Of a stretch of DNA of 64,000 nt, positions 18,137 through 25,731 are shown one piece after another. Source of the DNA: Hyphomicrobiales bacterium (lineage in GTDB: Bacteria > Pseudomonadota > Alphaproteobacteria > Rhizobiales > NORP267); contig JAJFHA010000002.1 of assembly GCA_021775875.1 (NCBI GenBank), positions 1 to 64,000 of the forward strand, read 5' to 3'. Made by a program: the position numbers and the translations under genes. How positions within the stretch are numbered: the stretch's first letter is position 1; each line of letters opens with the position of its first letter. Below the pieces are notes generated by a model. That model did not search any database, was not told where the DNA came from, and saw only the letters and a list, made by a program, of their open reading frames with translations.

Positions 18137-18366
18137 TGATCGCCTCCCTTGTCGGGAGACTGCTCGTCATTCAACTGGCGCCAGGGGCGCGGGTCGACCA
18201 CGTTTCTATGATTATACCCTTCAAGGATATCGAGGTGGTGGGCGGATCGAATGCCAGCCTCGGGATCTGCGGGCGAGCTTAGCGGTAACACTGTCGCCGG
18301 GCCGGATGTGCTGCATCCGCTGACCAGCACCGACAAATATGCCGCTGCAAAAAATGATTTCTTCAT
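18133..18366 (-). CDS. small lipoprotein of the copper operon, 77 aa
   Basis: From ATG 18366 the protein opens KKSFFAAAYLSVLVSGC, a lipoprotein signal with lipobox VSGC. About 55 polar residues without a known fold follow, including HHLDILEGYNHRN. I do not recognise the family. The ATGA overlap with the outer-membrane factor gene supports a shared function in copper export. Nine extra residues upstream (from 18393) are unlikely, because they would bury the signal. Confidence 0.6.
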   Translation of the reverse strand: MKKSFFAAAYLSVLVSGCSTSGPATVLPLSSPADPEAGIRSAHHLDILEGYNHRNVVDPRPWRQLNDEQSPDKGGDQ

Positions 18367-18449
18367 GTACCTGACCTGAAAACTGACAAACACGGGGCGT
18401 CCCGGAGCAATGACTCCAAACGCAACTGTTACGTTCTAAAAGTGTGTTG

Positions 18450-18875
18450 TCAGATTCGGGGAGGACGGCCGGGGTTTACCAGTTCCCCCGGCAAAATGGC
18501 AGCAACAAGTTTATCTGCGTGCGTGCCCTGAGGGACATAGGAATTTTCCAAACCCTGGAGCGCAACAATTGCGCTGCCGCAAAAAGATGAACAGCATTGG
18601 TCATGCGAATGCGATGCATCGCCACTTGGTGTGGAAGAGCCTGTCGCTAACGGGTTGCAGTTCATAAATGACAATCGGCTATGATTGCCTTGTTCACCAT
18701 GGCCATTGGAAGCCTCGTCCAAATGCCCGGTATCGCTGTGAGCAATATCCGACTGGTTTGTGACGGGGATTGTTCCATGTGACATGGCTAAGGGCGCGAG
18801 CACCAGCGCTACAATGAGCACCAGCTTGGCAAAAGTTGCGGAAAGTCCCGCGCGTGTTGAAGCCATAACTTGCAT
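18450..18875 (-). CDS. secreted His/Cys-containing protein of the copper operon, 141 aa
   Basis: A hydrophobic N-terminal stretch (FAKLVLIVALVLAPLAMSHG) is followed by a His-rich part (SDIAHSDTGHLDEASNGHGEQ) and a cluster SHSHDQCCSSFCG near residues 95-107. Cys, paired Cys and His together suggest metal binding, as in uncharacterised membrane-linked proteins of copper loci. The family is not recognised. It follows the second oxidase after a 121-base gap that seems to contain its own promoter. Confidence 0.5.
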   Translation of the reverse strand: MQVMASTRAGLSATFAKLVLIVALVLAPLAMSHGTIPVTNQSDIAHSDTGHLDEASNGHGEQGNHSRLSFMNCNPLATGSSTPSGDASHSHDQCCSSFCGSAIVALQGLENSYVPQGTHADKLVAAILPGELVNPGRPPRI

Positions 18876-18882
18876 GAAACCG

Positions 18883-18912
18883 CGTATATTAGGTGTTGTT
18901 GATGGATGTCAA
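18883..18912 (-). promoter_or_regulatory. possible internal promoter of the copper operon
   Basis: On the minus strand TTGACA (18912-18907) and TATACG (18888-18883) are 18 bases apart. Transcription would begin near 18876, at the first ATG of the following gene (18875), giving a leaderless message or a start at the second ATG (18866). Found by eye, unproven. Confidence 0.35.
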
Positions 18913-18996
18913 CTGACGAATTTGTGAAACCTTAATAAGTAGGCCTGCCACCCTAAGTTTTGATAGTCGCTTGATTTTTCCCTGTTTCCTTGGGGT

Positions 18997-20400
18997 TTAG
19001 GTCACTTCAAACCATGTATTCATGCCAGCCGCAGCATGCTCCAGCATGTGGCAGTGCAAAAGCCATTTACCGGGATTGTCGGCAACAAAGGCGATTTTGG
19101 TTTTCTGATCAGGACCGATCAAAAATGTGTCGCGCCAGGGTTGCTCCTCATCAATTTCGCTGCCTGACCGCCCGGTAATCATGAAATGATGACCATGGAT
19201 ATGCATGGCATGGGCAAAGGCTGTGTTATTCATTGTTTCCATTGAAATGGTCTCACCTCGCCTTGCGACGAACAGGGGCTCATCGGCAAGGTTGGCAACA
19301 CCATTCATGCCCCAAAGCTGGCCGGTCCGCATGACATCGTCCCGCGTCAGCTCCTGGCCTTGATACATGATCCCGGCGACCCCGCGCATTGCACCACCGG
19401 TCATGTCCAGGGTAACGATTTTTGCGTTTTCCATGTCCGGCTGGGGAAGATTGTTGGGCTGGAGCTTTATTTCAACGCCCGCTGCTATTCCGTCTCCGGC
19501 AATTCTGAACCTGACAAAAGAGTGGCTCTGACCGCCCGAAATCTCTTCCATTTCAAAACCGGAACCGACTTCAGGGATTACCAGCAGATCAACGCGTTGC
19601 GCCGGGCCTATCAAGAGTGGCGCATAATCCAGTTTTTGAGGTTCGGCCAGGTCCTGCCCGTCATAGCCCAAAACTAAACCACCAAAACGCGCTGGATCAA
19701 TTTCGAGAATCCGGGCGTTCGATGCGTTGATCAGACGCAATCTGTAAGCTTCACCTGCCCTCAAGGACATTTCCGGCAGACTTAAGCCGTTGACGGTCAA
19801 CCAGTTGCCCAGACGTCCGGCATGGCTCCATTCCATAAGGGAGCCCAAAGAATCTGTATCCAGTACGCCTTCATCATTTAGCCGCCAATCATCAAGCACG
19901 AGCGTGAGGTCATGGTCCTTGTCAAATGCAGGAGCCTCATCTTCGACAATTAAAGGGCCATAGAGGCCACGTGCGACCTGGTTCCAGCTGCGGTTATGAG
20001 CGTGGTACCAGTATGTCCCGGCATCGGGAACCGTGAACTCATAGTCAAAAGTTTGGCCTGGTTCGACTGCGTCCTGGGTCAAACCGGCAACGCCATCCAT
20101 CGCATTCTCTATGCGGATACCGTGCCAGTGGATTGATGTTGGCTCCTCCAGATTGTTGATCAATCTGGCTCTGACACGAGCACCTTTCTTTACCCGGATT
20201 TCCGGCCCCGGCGCGGCTCCATTGTAGGTCCATAGTGACGAAGCAGGTGCATCCTCTTCGTACAATTTTTGATCAGTCGGTGCGGCTATGATTTCAAAAA
20301 AATCATCATTGGTACGCGCAATGCTGTACCTGTATGGCACGAGGCCCGCACAAGTTGCCCCAAGCGTAGCGGTAAGAAAGCGGCGTCTGTTCAGTTTCAT
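18997..20400 (-). CDS. multicopper oxidase (CueO/CopA-like, Tat-exported), 467 aa
   Basis: Twin-arginine signal (NRRRFLTATLGATCAGLVPY) and three cupredoxin domains. Copper motifs are SIHWHGIR (about 93), YWYHAHNRSWNQ (about 135), HAMHIHGHHF (about 395) and the final HCHMLEHAAAGMNTW (about 448). It probably acts as a periplasmic cuprous oxidase. It lies 11 bases after the cytochrome c gene, suggesting that electrons from Cu(I) oxidation might pass to the cytochrome; that link is inference. Confidence 0.9.
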   Translation of the reverse strand: MKLNRRRFLTATLGATCAGLVPYRYSIARTNDDFFEIIAAPTDQKLYEEDAPASSLWTYNGAAPGPEIRVKKGARVRARLINNLEEPTSIHWHGIRIENAMDGVAGLTQDAVEPGQTFDYEFTVPDAGTYWYHAHNRSWNQVARGLYGPLIVEDEAPAFDKDHDLTLVLDDWRLNDEGVLDTDSLGSLMEWSHAGRLGNWLTVNGLSLPEMSLRAGEAYRLRLINASNARILEIDPARFGGLVLGYDGQDLAEPQKLDYAPLLIGPAQRVDLLVIPEVGSGFEMEEISGGQSHSFVRFRIAGDGIAAGVEIKLQPNNLPQPDMENAKIVTLDMTGGAMRGVAGIMYQGQELTRDDVMRTGQLWGMNGVANLADEPLFVARRGETISMETMNNTAFAHAMHIHGHHFMITGRSGSEIDEEQPWRDTFLIGPDQKTKIAFVADNPGKWLLHCHMLEHAAAGMNTWFEVT

Positions 20401-20411
20401 GATTTTGTTCT

Positions 20412-20834
20412 TTAATTAATGCCGTTCGCACGCTGTATGGTACGAACATAGGCAACAATTTTGGTTATATCGTCCTGACTCACTTTGGGGACCGGGGGCA
20501 TGTTGCCAAATCGCCAGTGATGCGCACGAACACCATTTGTTGCTGCTCTAAAAAAAGCCGCGTCACCGTGATGGTTCGGCTCGTAAATAAGATGAACAAA
20601 AGGCGGCCCTGAGCCATCATTTCCCGCAGCGTTGACGCCATGGCACCTGGCACAGTTTGCGTTGAAAAGCGCTTCACCCTCAAGTGCCAAAGCATCAAGC
20701 GCCGGAACGGCGACCTGCACTAATGGTGTGCCAGAGGTAAGCTGGTTTTCTTGCTTGCCAGGAGAGAAAATAAACCAGCCAACAAGGCCAGCCAATATTA
20801 CCACACCAGCGACCACCAATGCTCTGTAGGTCAT
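20412..20834 (-). CDS. membrane-anchored class I cytochrome c, 140 aa
   Basis: One N-terminal membrane segment (ALVVAGVVILAGLVGWFIF) holds a periplasmic domain with one haem site CARCH (about residues 61-65). The likely Met ligand lies in FGNMPPVPKVSQDDITKIVAYVRTIQ near the C-terminus. Related small cytochromes are common at the head of copper-resistance operons. It is the first gene after the CueR-type promoter at 20895-20925. Confidence 0.88.
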   Translation of the reverse strand: MTYRALVVAGVVILAGLVGWFIFSPGKQENQLTSGTPLVQVAVPALDALALEGEALFNANCARCHGVNAAGNDGSGPPFVHLIYEPNHHGDAAFFRAATNGVRAHHWRFGNMPPVPKVSQDDITKIVAYVRTIQRANGIN

Positions 20835-20894
20835 CTATACGCCCCCATATCTAGTATCTCACGAAAGTGCCGATCAGACTATCTCATACCGGCA

Positions 20895-20925
20895 AGCATA
20901 AAGGTTCCACCGGATGGAAGGTCAA
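20895..20925 (-). promoter_or_regulatory. CueR/MerR-type copper-responsive promoter
   Basis: On the minus strand -35 TTGACC (20925-20920) and -10 TATGCT (20900-20895) are 19 bases apart, the stretched spacing that only MerR-family activators can use. The spacer holds an inverted repeat ACCTTCC-N7-GGAACCT, close to the CueR operator consensus ACCTTCC-N7-GGAAGGT. It stands 61 bases before the cytochrome c start, so it should drive the whole copper operon. No cueR gene lies in the window. Confidence 0.8.
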
Positions 20926-21815
20926 GCTGCATTGTCATTAGCGTACTATCGGTGGAAAATGATTTGAGCAGGTAGAGGGTATTTCATAACCTGCGGGGAA
21001 GAATTATCCATTCCGCTATTCTAAAATTTCAGCAGATATCCTTAGCTTCGGCGTCATGAAATATGTTCGTTTTCCACTGTCTCCGTTTCAAACTGTAGGT
21101 CTCTGTTTCTTCCGAAAAAATCCCTGTTCATGCCAACTAATTCCCTGTTAGCCTGAGTGGGGAGTTTCTAGTCTAAGTACCTGAAATTATGTAATTTTTA
21201 GAGTGGATATGCCTCTTACGGCATTAAAATTACGAAATTTCCCTGTACTTACACATAACAGGGAAATCAAGTCCGAGACGGGTTCGCTCTAGACTGCTTC
21301 CACCACCATTCAGTCTTCCAAGAAAGCAGGGCAGGTGCCGTGGTTCGGAAACCCTCCGACGTCTCGTGTGGTTAGCCAGGTACTGGGCTGTATCGTCTGG
21401 TGCTGCGACGGCAAATATGGCCTGTTTCCGGCGCAAATGGGCGTGCGTCTCAGTGGGCCCTTTTTGGGGATCAGACGTTTGGCGGAATGATAGTGGAGGA
21501 TTGTAGATTGGCTGGCGAATTTAACAAGACCGCGCTGTTTTGTACAGAAATAGGGCGGGCGGAAAGATGGCGAAGTCGCTGAACAGTCAGGTCGACAGGT
21601 TGGGTGCCTTCAACAATTTTCTCGTTGTTCGCCTGCCATAAATATGGATCTCAAGTTGGATGCGTCAAATTCAATAATCAAGCGGTTAGGATGAAGTTCA
21701 ATACTCTGGATGAATGAGGAGAGTGTCTGCCTTTGATCGACGAGGCCAGCATTGCGCAGGTCTGCCGCACAAGACGATTAACTGCTATGATCAAATCCTC
21801 GCGCTAGGCGGGGGC
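20926..21815. other. 890-base region without a convincing gene
   Basis: Only short, overlapping open frames with no family resemblance occur here. I found no tRNA. Notable are four copies of TCCCTGTT or its complement (21121, 21142, 21239, 21258), two of which form a hairpin described separately. The region looks like a degraded or non-coding boundary between the copper operon and the regulator at 21816. Confidence 0.5.
21237..21267. repeat. perfect 10-bp inverted repeat
   Basis: ATTTCCCTGT (21237-21246) and ACAGGGAAAT (21258-21267) pair exactly across an 11-base loop. There is no U-run on either side, so a terminator is unlikely. Two further TCCCTGTT copies lie about 100 bases upstream. Confidence 0.5.
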
Positions 21816-22703
21816 CTAGTTTTCGAGAACCTGGGTCTCGATATAATCTGCAGCCATATCCCCCTTCAGGCTCGTCTCCCACAATCGATTTGTCATTTGT
21901 GTATGGAGTGAGACCGCCTCCGGTGCGGAGCTTACCATCGCAACGCCCAGGCGAATATTTGCAAACGACCCCAGGCGAAATGGGCTGAGCGCCAGACTTG
22001 TGCGGTCGCCGATTTTGAACAACTGGAAACTTGCCCCGGGCATGGAATCGACCACAAGACCAATTTGCACGCCGATCGGACTTTGCCGGAGGAGCTTCAC
22101 AATATTTTCTGCTTCCAACCGGGCGATCCGCTTCCGCTCGTCGATATCCACGCCTACAGGATTATGGGAGCCTATAAACCCTACTCTCACAAATTGTTCC
22201 AGCTCGACAAGCGACACCAGGCTCAAGACCGATGGCTCTCTATAGCGGTAGGTGTCTTTCCGACTTTTCAGAATCGATAATAGTGTCTCGATGTTCTCGA
22301 TTGATTGATCCCGGTTCTGCGCATTCTCGGGAATACTCTCTTCCAGAACCGCGGCAAGATAATCATCAAACTTATCTGTTGTCAGAAGGTACGACACGGG
22401 TCCGAACAAGACCCGGATCTGCTCAACGTCTTCTTCAAGCTGGCGCATTCGCTCGAAAAAGCTGACGGCAGAGGAAATATACTCGACGCCGATGCCAAGT
22501 AAATTTGGCAATGTCACGCCGAGCCGGTCGGCAAGCAATGTCAATGTATCGACTTTTGGTGCGGCTCCCGCTTCGTAACGGTATAGAGCGGCGCGCGATA
22601 TGCCGATCTCGGATGCCAATTCTTCAGGCGTCAGATTGGACCCAAGCCTGAATGCCTTTAACCGGCGGCCAATTTCAATTGCCGAGATATTTGGATCACT
22701 CAT
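21816..22703 (-). CDS. XRE-family transcriptional regulator, 295 aa
   Basis: N-terminal helix-turn-helix (residues 9-66): IGRRLKAFRLGSNLTPEELA, then SEIGISRAALYRYEAGAAPK. The remaining 220 residues form a sensor domain that I do not recognise (FFERMRQLEEDVEQIRVLFG, RIARLEAENIVKLLR, FQLFKIGDRTSLALSPFRLG). The last part may bind a small ligand. It is transcribed divergently from dctP, with 169 bases between starts, and is the obvious candidate regulator of the TRAP-pyr operon and of itself. Confidence 0.85.
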   Translation of the reverse strand: MSDPNISAIEIGRRLKAFRLGSNLTPEELASEIGISRAALYRYEAGAAPKVDTLTLLADRLGVTLPNLLGIGVEYISSAVSFFERMRQLEEDVEQIRVLFGPVSYLLTTDKFDDYLAAVLEESIPENAQNRDQSIENIETLLSILKSRKDTYRYREPSVLSLVSLVELEQFVRVGFIGSHNPVGVDIDERKRIARLEAENIVKLLRQSPIGVQIGLVVDSMPGASFQLFKIGDRTSLALSPFRLGSFANIRLGVAMVSSAPEAVSLHTQMTNRLWETSLKGDMAADYIETQVLEN

Positions 22704-22761
22704 GAGCGATTTTTAGCCAAGAATTTCAAAAAAAACAACGAAAAAGAGATATAAGTTCATA

Positions 22762-22813
22762 AAGTCGCATTTTTGAGACCTTTATTGACTATGAGAAATC
22801 GCATGGATATGCT
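22762..22813 (+). promoter_or_regulatory. dctP promoter with two AARTCGCAT repeats
   Basis: TTGACT (22785-22790) and TATGCT (22808-22813) form a sigma-70-like promoter with 17-base spacing, 60 bases before the dctP start. Direct repeats AAGTCGCAT (22762-22770) and AAATCGCAT (22796-22804) flank the -35, the second inside the spacer. That is where a repressor such as the XRE protein would bind. The repeat assignment is inference. Confidence 0.5.
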
Positions 22814-22872
22814 GCAGGTCTTCAATTTGGGGTAGGGACCCTTTGGTAGCCATTGTTTCGTGGAGGAAAAAA

Positions 22873-23895
22873 ATGAAACAGTTCTCAAGAATTTTTAAAG
22901 CAACCTTGCTCGCAGGAGGAATGTCTCTCGTTGTGGCATCTGGTGCCTGGGCGGCGGATTTCGTGGCCAAGATTGGACATCTGGAATCACCAGCTCAAAG
23001 CCGCCATATCTTCCTTGAGAGGGTGGCGGAAATGGTGTCCGAGCGCACCGATGGTGCGGTGGAATTTCAGATATTTCCTCAGGCCCAACTGGGCAACCAG
23101 CGTGAAATGACCGAAGGCGTACAGCTCGGTGTGATCCAGGCAACGGTATCGCCAGCCGCATTCCTCGGCGGGTTTAATGCCACCGTCTCAATTCTTGATA
23201 TTCCTTTTCTCTATCCGGCCGATGGCGATATTGCCCAGGAGCTTCGCGAAAGCGTGTTTGGCGATGCTTTACTGGAGAGCTTTAGCGACAAAGGTGTTGT
23301 TGGTGTTGCGCTTTGGCCTAACGGGTTGAAGAATTTCACATCGAATGAGTCGCTTGCTGATCTCGCAAGCTTTCAGGATCAGAAATTCCGGGTCATGAAT
23401 TCCCAGATTTTAATCGAGCAGTTTGCCGCCGTTGGTGCGTCTGCTATCGCGCTGCCATTCGGTGAGCTTTATACCTCGCTCCAGACCGGCGTTGTTGATG
23501 GGCAGGAAAATCCGCTTGATACGATCCTGCGCATGAAGTTCCACGAGGTACAGAAATATCTGGTGCTCTCAAACCACGGCGCAATGGAAGACGTTGTTCT
23601 CTTTAACCCGGAATGGTGGCAGGGCCTGCCGGAAGAATACCGCACCGTTATCACAGCCGCATTCGATGAAGTTGTACCGGAGTTGCGTGTCCACAAAGCG
23701 GAAGCGGTGGCGAGCGCGCTCGGAGAAATTCGTGCCAGCGGCATTGATATCCGTGAATTGTCCGACGAAGAAAAAGTTCAGCTCAGGGATATGATGTATC
23801 CGCGTGCCCGTGCTGCATACGTTGAGCGTGCTGGCGATGCTGGTGAGGCGCTAATCGGCGTATACGAAAGCGCATATGAAGCGCTCGACAACTAG
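22873..23895 (+). CDS. dctP: TRAP transporter substrate-binding protein DctP
   Basis: Periplasmic binding protein of the DctP family, 340 residues from ATG 22873 behind GTGGAGG. The signal (FKATLLAGGMSLVVASGAWA) is cut before ADFVAKIGHL. ERVAEMVSERTDGAVEFQIFPQAQLGNQREMTEGVQLG is the family's opening block. KFRVMNSQILIEQFAAVGASAIALPFGELYTSLQTGVVDGQENPL carries the conserved Arg, which salt-bridges a carboxylate ligand. The ligand is therefore very probably a carboxylate. Genes downstream point to orotate, dihydroorotate or ureidosuccinate. Confidence 0.92.
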   Translation: MKQFSRIFKATLLAGGMSLVVASGAWAADFVAKIGHLESPAQSRHIFLERVAEMVSERTDGAVEFQIFPQAQLGNQREMTEGVQLGVIQATVSPAAFLGGFNATVSILDIPFLYPADGDIAQELRESVFGDALLESFSDKGVVGVALWPNGLKNFTSNESLADLASFQDQKFRVMNSQILIEQFAAVGASAIALPFGELYTSLQTGVVDGQENPLDTILRMKFHEVQKYLVLSNHGAMEDVVLFNPEWWQGLPEEYRTVITAAFDEVVPELRVHKAEAVASALGEIRASGIDIRELSDEEKVQLRDMMYPRARAAYVERAGDAGEALIGVYESAYEALDN

Positions 23896-23903
23896 AAAAT
23901 ACG

Positions 23904-23936
23904 GGGGCCGACATTAGATCGGCCCCTCCTTTCTTT
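23904..23936 (+). terminator. intercistronic hairpin between dctP and dctQ
   Basis: GGGGCCGA (23904-23911) pairs with TCGGCCCC (23919-23926) across a seven-base loop and is followed by TCCTTTCTTT. It resembles a leaky terminator and would raise the amount of binding protein over the membrane subunits, a common arrangement in TRAP operons. Confidence 0.7.
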
Positions 23937-23950
23937 ACGGAAGAACGACC

Positions 23951-24451
23951 ATGCAAATTCTGAACATCCTGAGATTGGTTGAACGGGTTTTCCTGGTAAC
24001 CATTTTTCTTACCATGGTCGTACTTTTCACGTTCAGCGTTGTCGTACGTGAGTTTGGCGGCACCCTTGCCAGCGATTTTGCCTGGATCGAAGAAGCTGTC
24101 CGGCTGATGAATATCTTTCTCGTATTTGGCGCATTGGGTCTGGCACTGGAGAAAGGCCGCCATGTGGGCGTCGATACCTTTCGCAACCGGATACCTGAAC
24201 AAACCAGGAAATGGTTGCTGAAATTCATCGATCTGGTTGGGTTTTGTTTTTCGATTTATCTTGTGACCCTTGGTTTTCGGATGCTCACTTTTGTGTTGGC
24301 GACGGGGCAGCGCAGCCCGACACTGGATATCCCCATGGGATGGCTTTATGCCGCGCCGCTCGTCGGGTTCGGCCTTCTTGGTCTGCGCTTTGCGCTCAGT
24401 TTTTTTGGCGTCATTGATCGTTTTACAACCGCTGGACAAGAGGTCGGCTGA
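23951..24451 (+). CDS. dctQ: TRAP transporter small permease DctQ
   Basis: Membrane protein of 166 residues with four segments (about 15-37, 50-70, 90-112, 130-152). FAWIEEAVRLMNIFLVFGALGLALEKGRHVGVD is the conserved DctQ block. Its last base overlaps the dctM start codon. It forms the small subunit of the sodium- or proton-driven importer. Confidence 0.9.
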   Translation: MQILNILRLVERVFLVTIFLTMVVLFTFSVVVREFGGTLASDFAWIEEAVRLMNIFLVFGALGLALEKGRHVGVDTFRNRIPEQTRKWLLKFIDLVGFCFSIYLVTLGFRMLTFVLATGQRSPTLDIPMGWLYAAPLVGFGLLGLRFALSFFGVIDRFTTAGQEVG

Positions 24452-25731
24452 TGCTGATTCTGATCACCTTGTTTTGCATAGCGCTGCTCGGTTTCGGGTT
24501 CGAAATGTTTCTCGTCCTCGGGGTCCCGACACTGGCTATCAAGGAAGTATATTACGGCCAGTTGCCGGATGTCGTCATCGTTCAGAAGCTGGTTGGGGGT
24601 ATTGACCATACGACACTCCTAGCCATTCCATTTTTCATTTTCGCAGCCGAACTGATGTCGAGCGGACAAATCGCAAAGCGACTGGTGAACCTTGTGAGGG
24701 CGCTGACCGGGCATTTGCGTGGTGGTATCGGACACACAACGATTGGCGGATCGATGGCTTTTGGTTCGGTTTCTGGATCGGCGCCTGCAACCGTTGCTGC
24801 TTTGGGACGGATGGTCTATCCAGAATTGCGTAAAACCGGGTTTTCGGAAAAATTCAGTCTTGGATTGATCGTATCAAGTGCCGAAACCGCATTGCTGATT
24901 CCGCCTTCTATCACGTTCATCGTATACGGCTGGATGACGGGCACATCGATTGCAAAGCTGTTCGTGGGTGGTCTGATGATAGGGCTGGTACTGGGGCTGG
25001 CATTCGCCGTTCTTGTGATGTGGCGGGCACGCGCCGACAATATTCTGGGAGCCCGCAAGACAAGTTGGGCGGAACGCGGACGATCCTTAAAAGAAGCTGG
25101 TTGGGCGCTTGGGTTGCCGGTCATTATTCTTGGCGGGATCTATTCTGGCGTGTTTACGCCGACAGAAGCCGCAGCGGTTTCAGTCGTCTATGCGATCCTT
25201 GTGGAAGCTTTCATCTATCGAAACCTGAACTTTGGGCGCTTGGTGGTAATTACCGAGCGCAGCGCCATTTCAACGGCTATTATTTTTGTGCTTCTGGCGT
25301 TCGGCGGGTTGCTGTCCTATTTCATCACCCTGGCTCAGGTTCCAACAGCCATCGGTGATTTCCTGGTGCATATCGATGCCGGTGTGATCGAATTCCTGAT
25401 CATCGTGAACATATGTTTCCTGATTGCGGGGATGTTTATCGATCCCAATTCCGCATTGTTGATTCTGGTGCCGCCGCTGTTTCCGGTCGCCACCGCGCTC
25501 GGCGTTGATCCGGTGCATTTTGGCATGATCGTAACGCTCAATATCTGCATCGGGATGATTACGCCGCCCTTTGGCCTGGACATTTTTGTCGCGTCTTCGA
25601 CCCTTGAGCGACCGGTTATTGAAATTGTCAAAGGCGTGTGGCCGTTTATCGTAGCCAATCTCGTGGTGCTTGCGATCGTTACATACGTGCCGGAAATTTC
25701 ACTGTTCTTGCCACGATTGATTTTCGGGTGA
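24451..25731 (+). CDS. dctM: TRAP transporter large permease DctM
   Basis: Membrane transporter subunit of 426 residues with about twelve segments. Family motifs include GSMAFGSVSGSAPATVAALG (about 92-111), LLIPPSITFIVYGWMTGTSIAKLFVGG, GVFTPTEAAAVSVVYA and ITPPFGLDIFV. The stop overlaps the pyrK start (ATGA at 25731), which ties transport directly to the flavoenzyme genes. Confidence 0.93.
   Translation: MLILITLFCIALLGFGFEMFLVLGVPTLAIKEVYYGQLPDVVIVQKLVGGIDHTTLLAIPFFIFAAELMSSGQIAKRLVNLVRALTGHLRGGIGHTTIGGSMAFGSVSGSAPATVAALGRMVYPELRKTGFSEKFSLGLIVSSAETALLIPPSITFIVYGWMTGTSIAKLFVGGLMIGLVLGLAFAVLVMWRARADNILGARKTSWAERGRSLKEAGWALGLPVIILGGIYSGVFTPTEAAAVSVVYAILVEAFIYRNLNFGRLVVITERSAISTAIIFVLLAFGGLLSYFITLAQVPTAIGDFLVHIDAGVIEFLIIVNICFLIAGMFIDPNSALLILVPPLFPVATALGVDPVHFGMIVTLNICIGMITPPFGLDIFVASSTLERPVIEIVKGVWPFIVANLVVLAIVTYVPEISLFLPRLIFG

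Noticed and set aside
21230-21582. Small open frames in the gene-free region
   Set aside because: They are short, overlap on opposite strands and show no protein-like pattern or ribosome-binding site.
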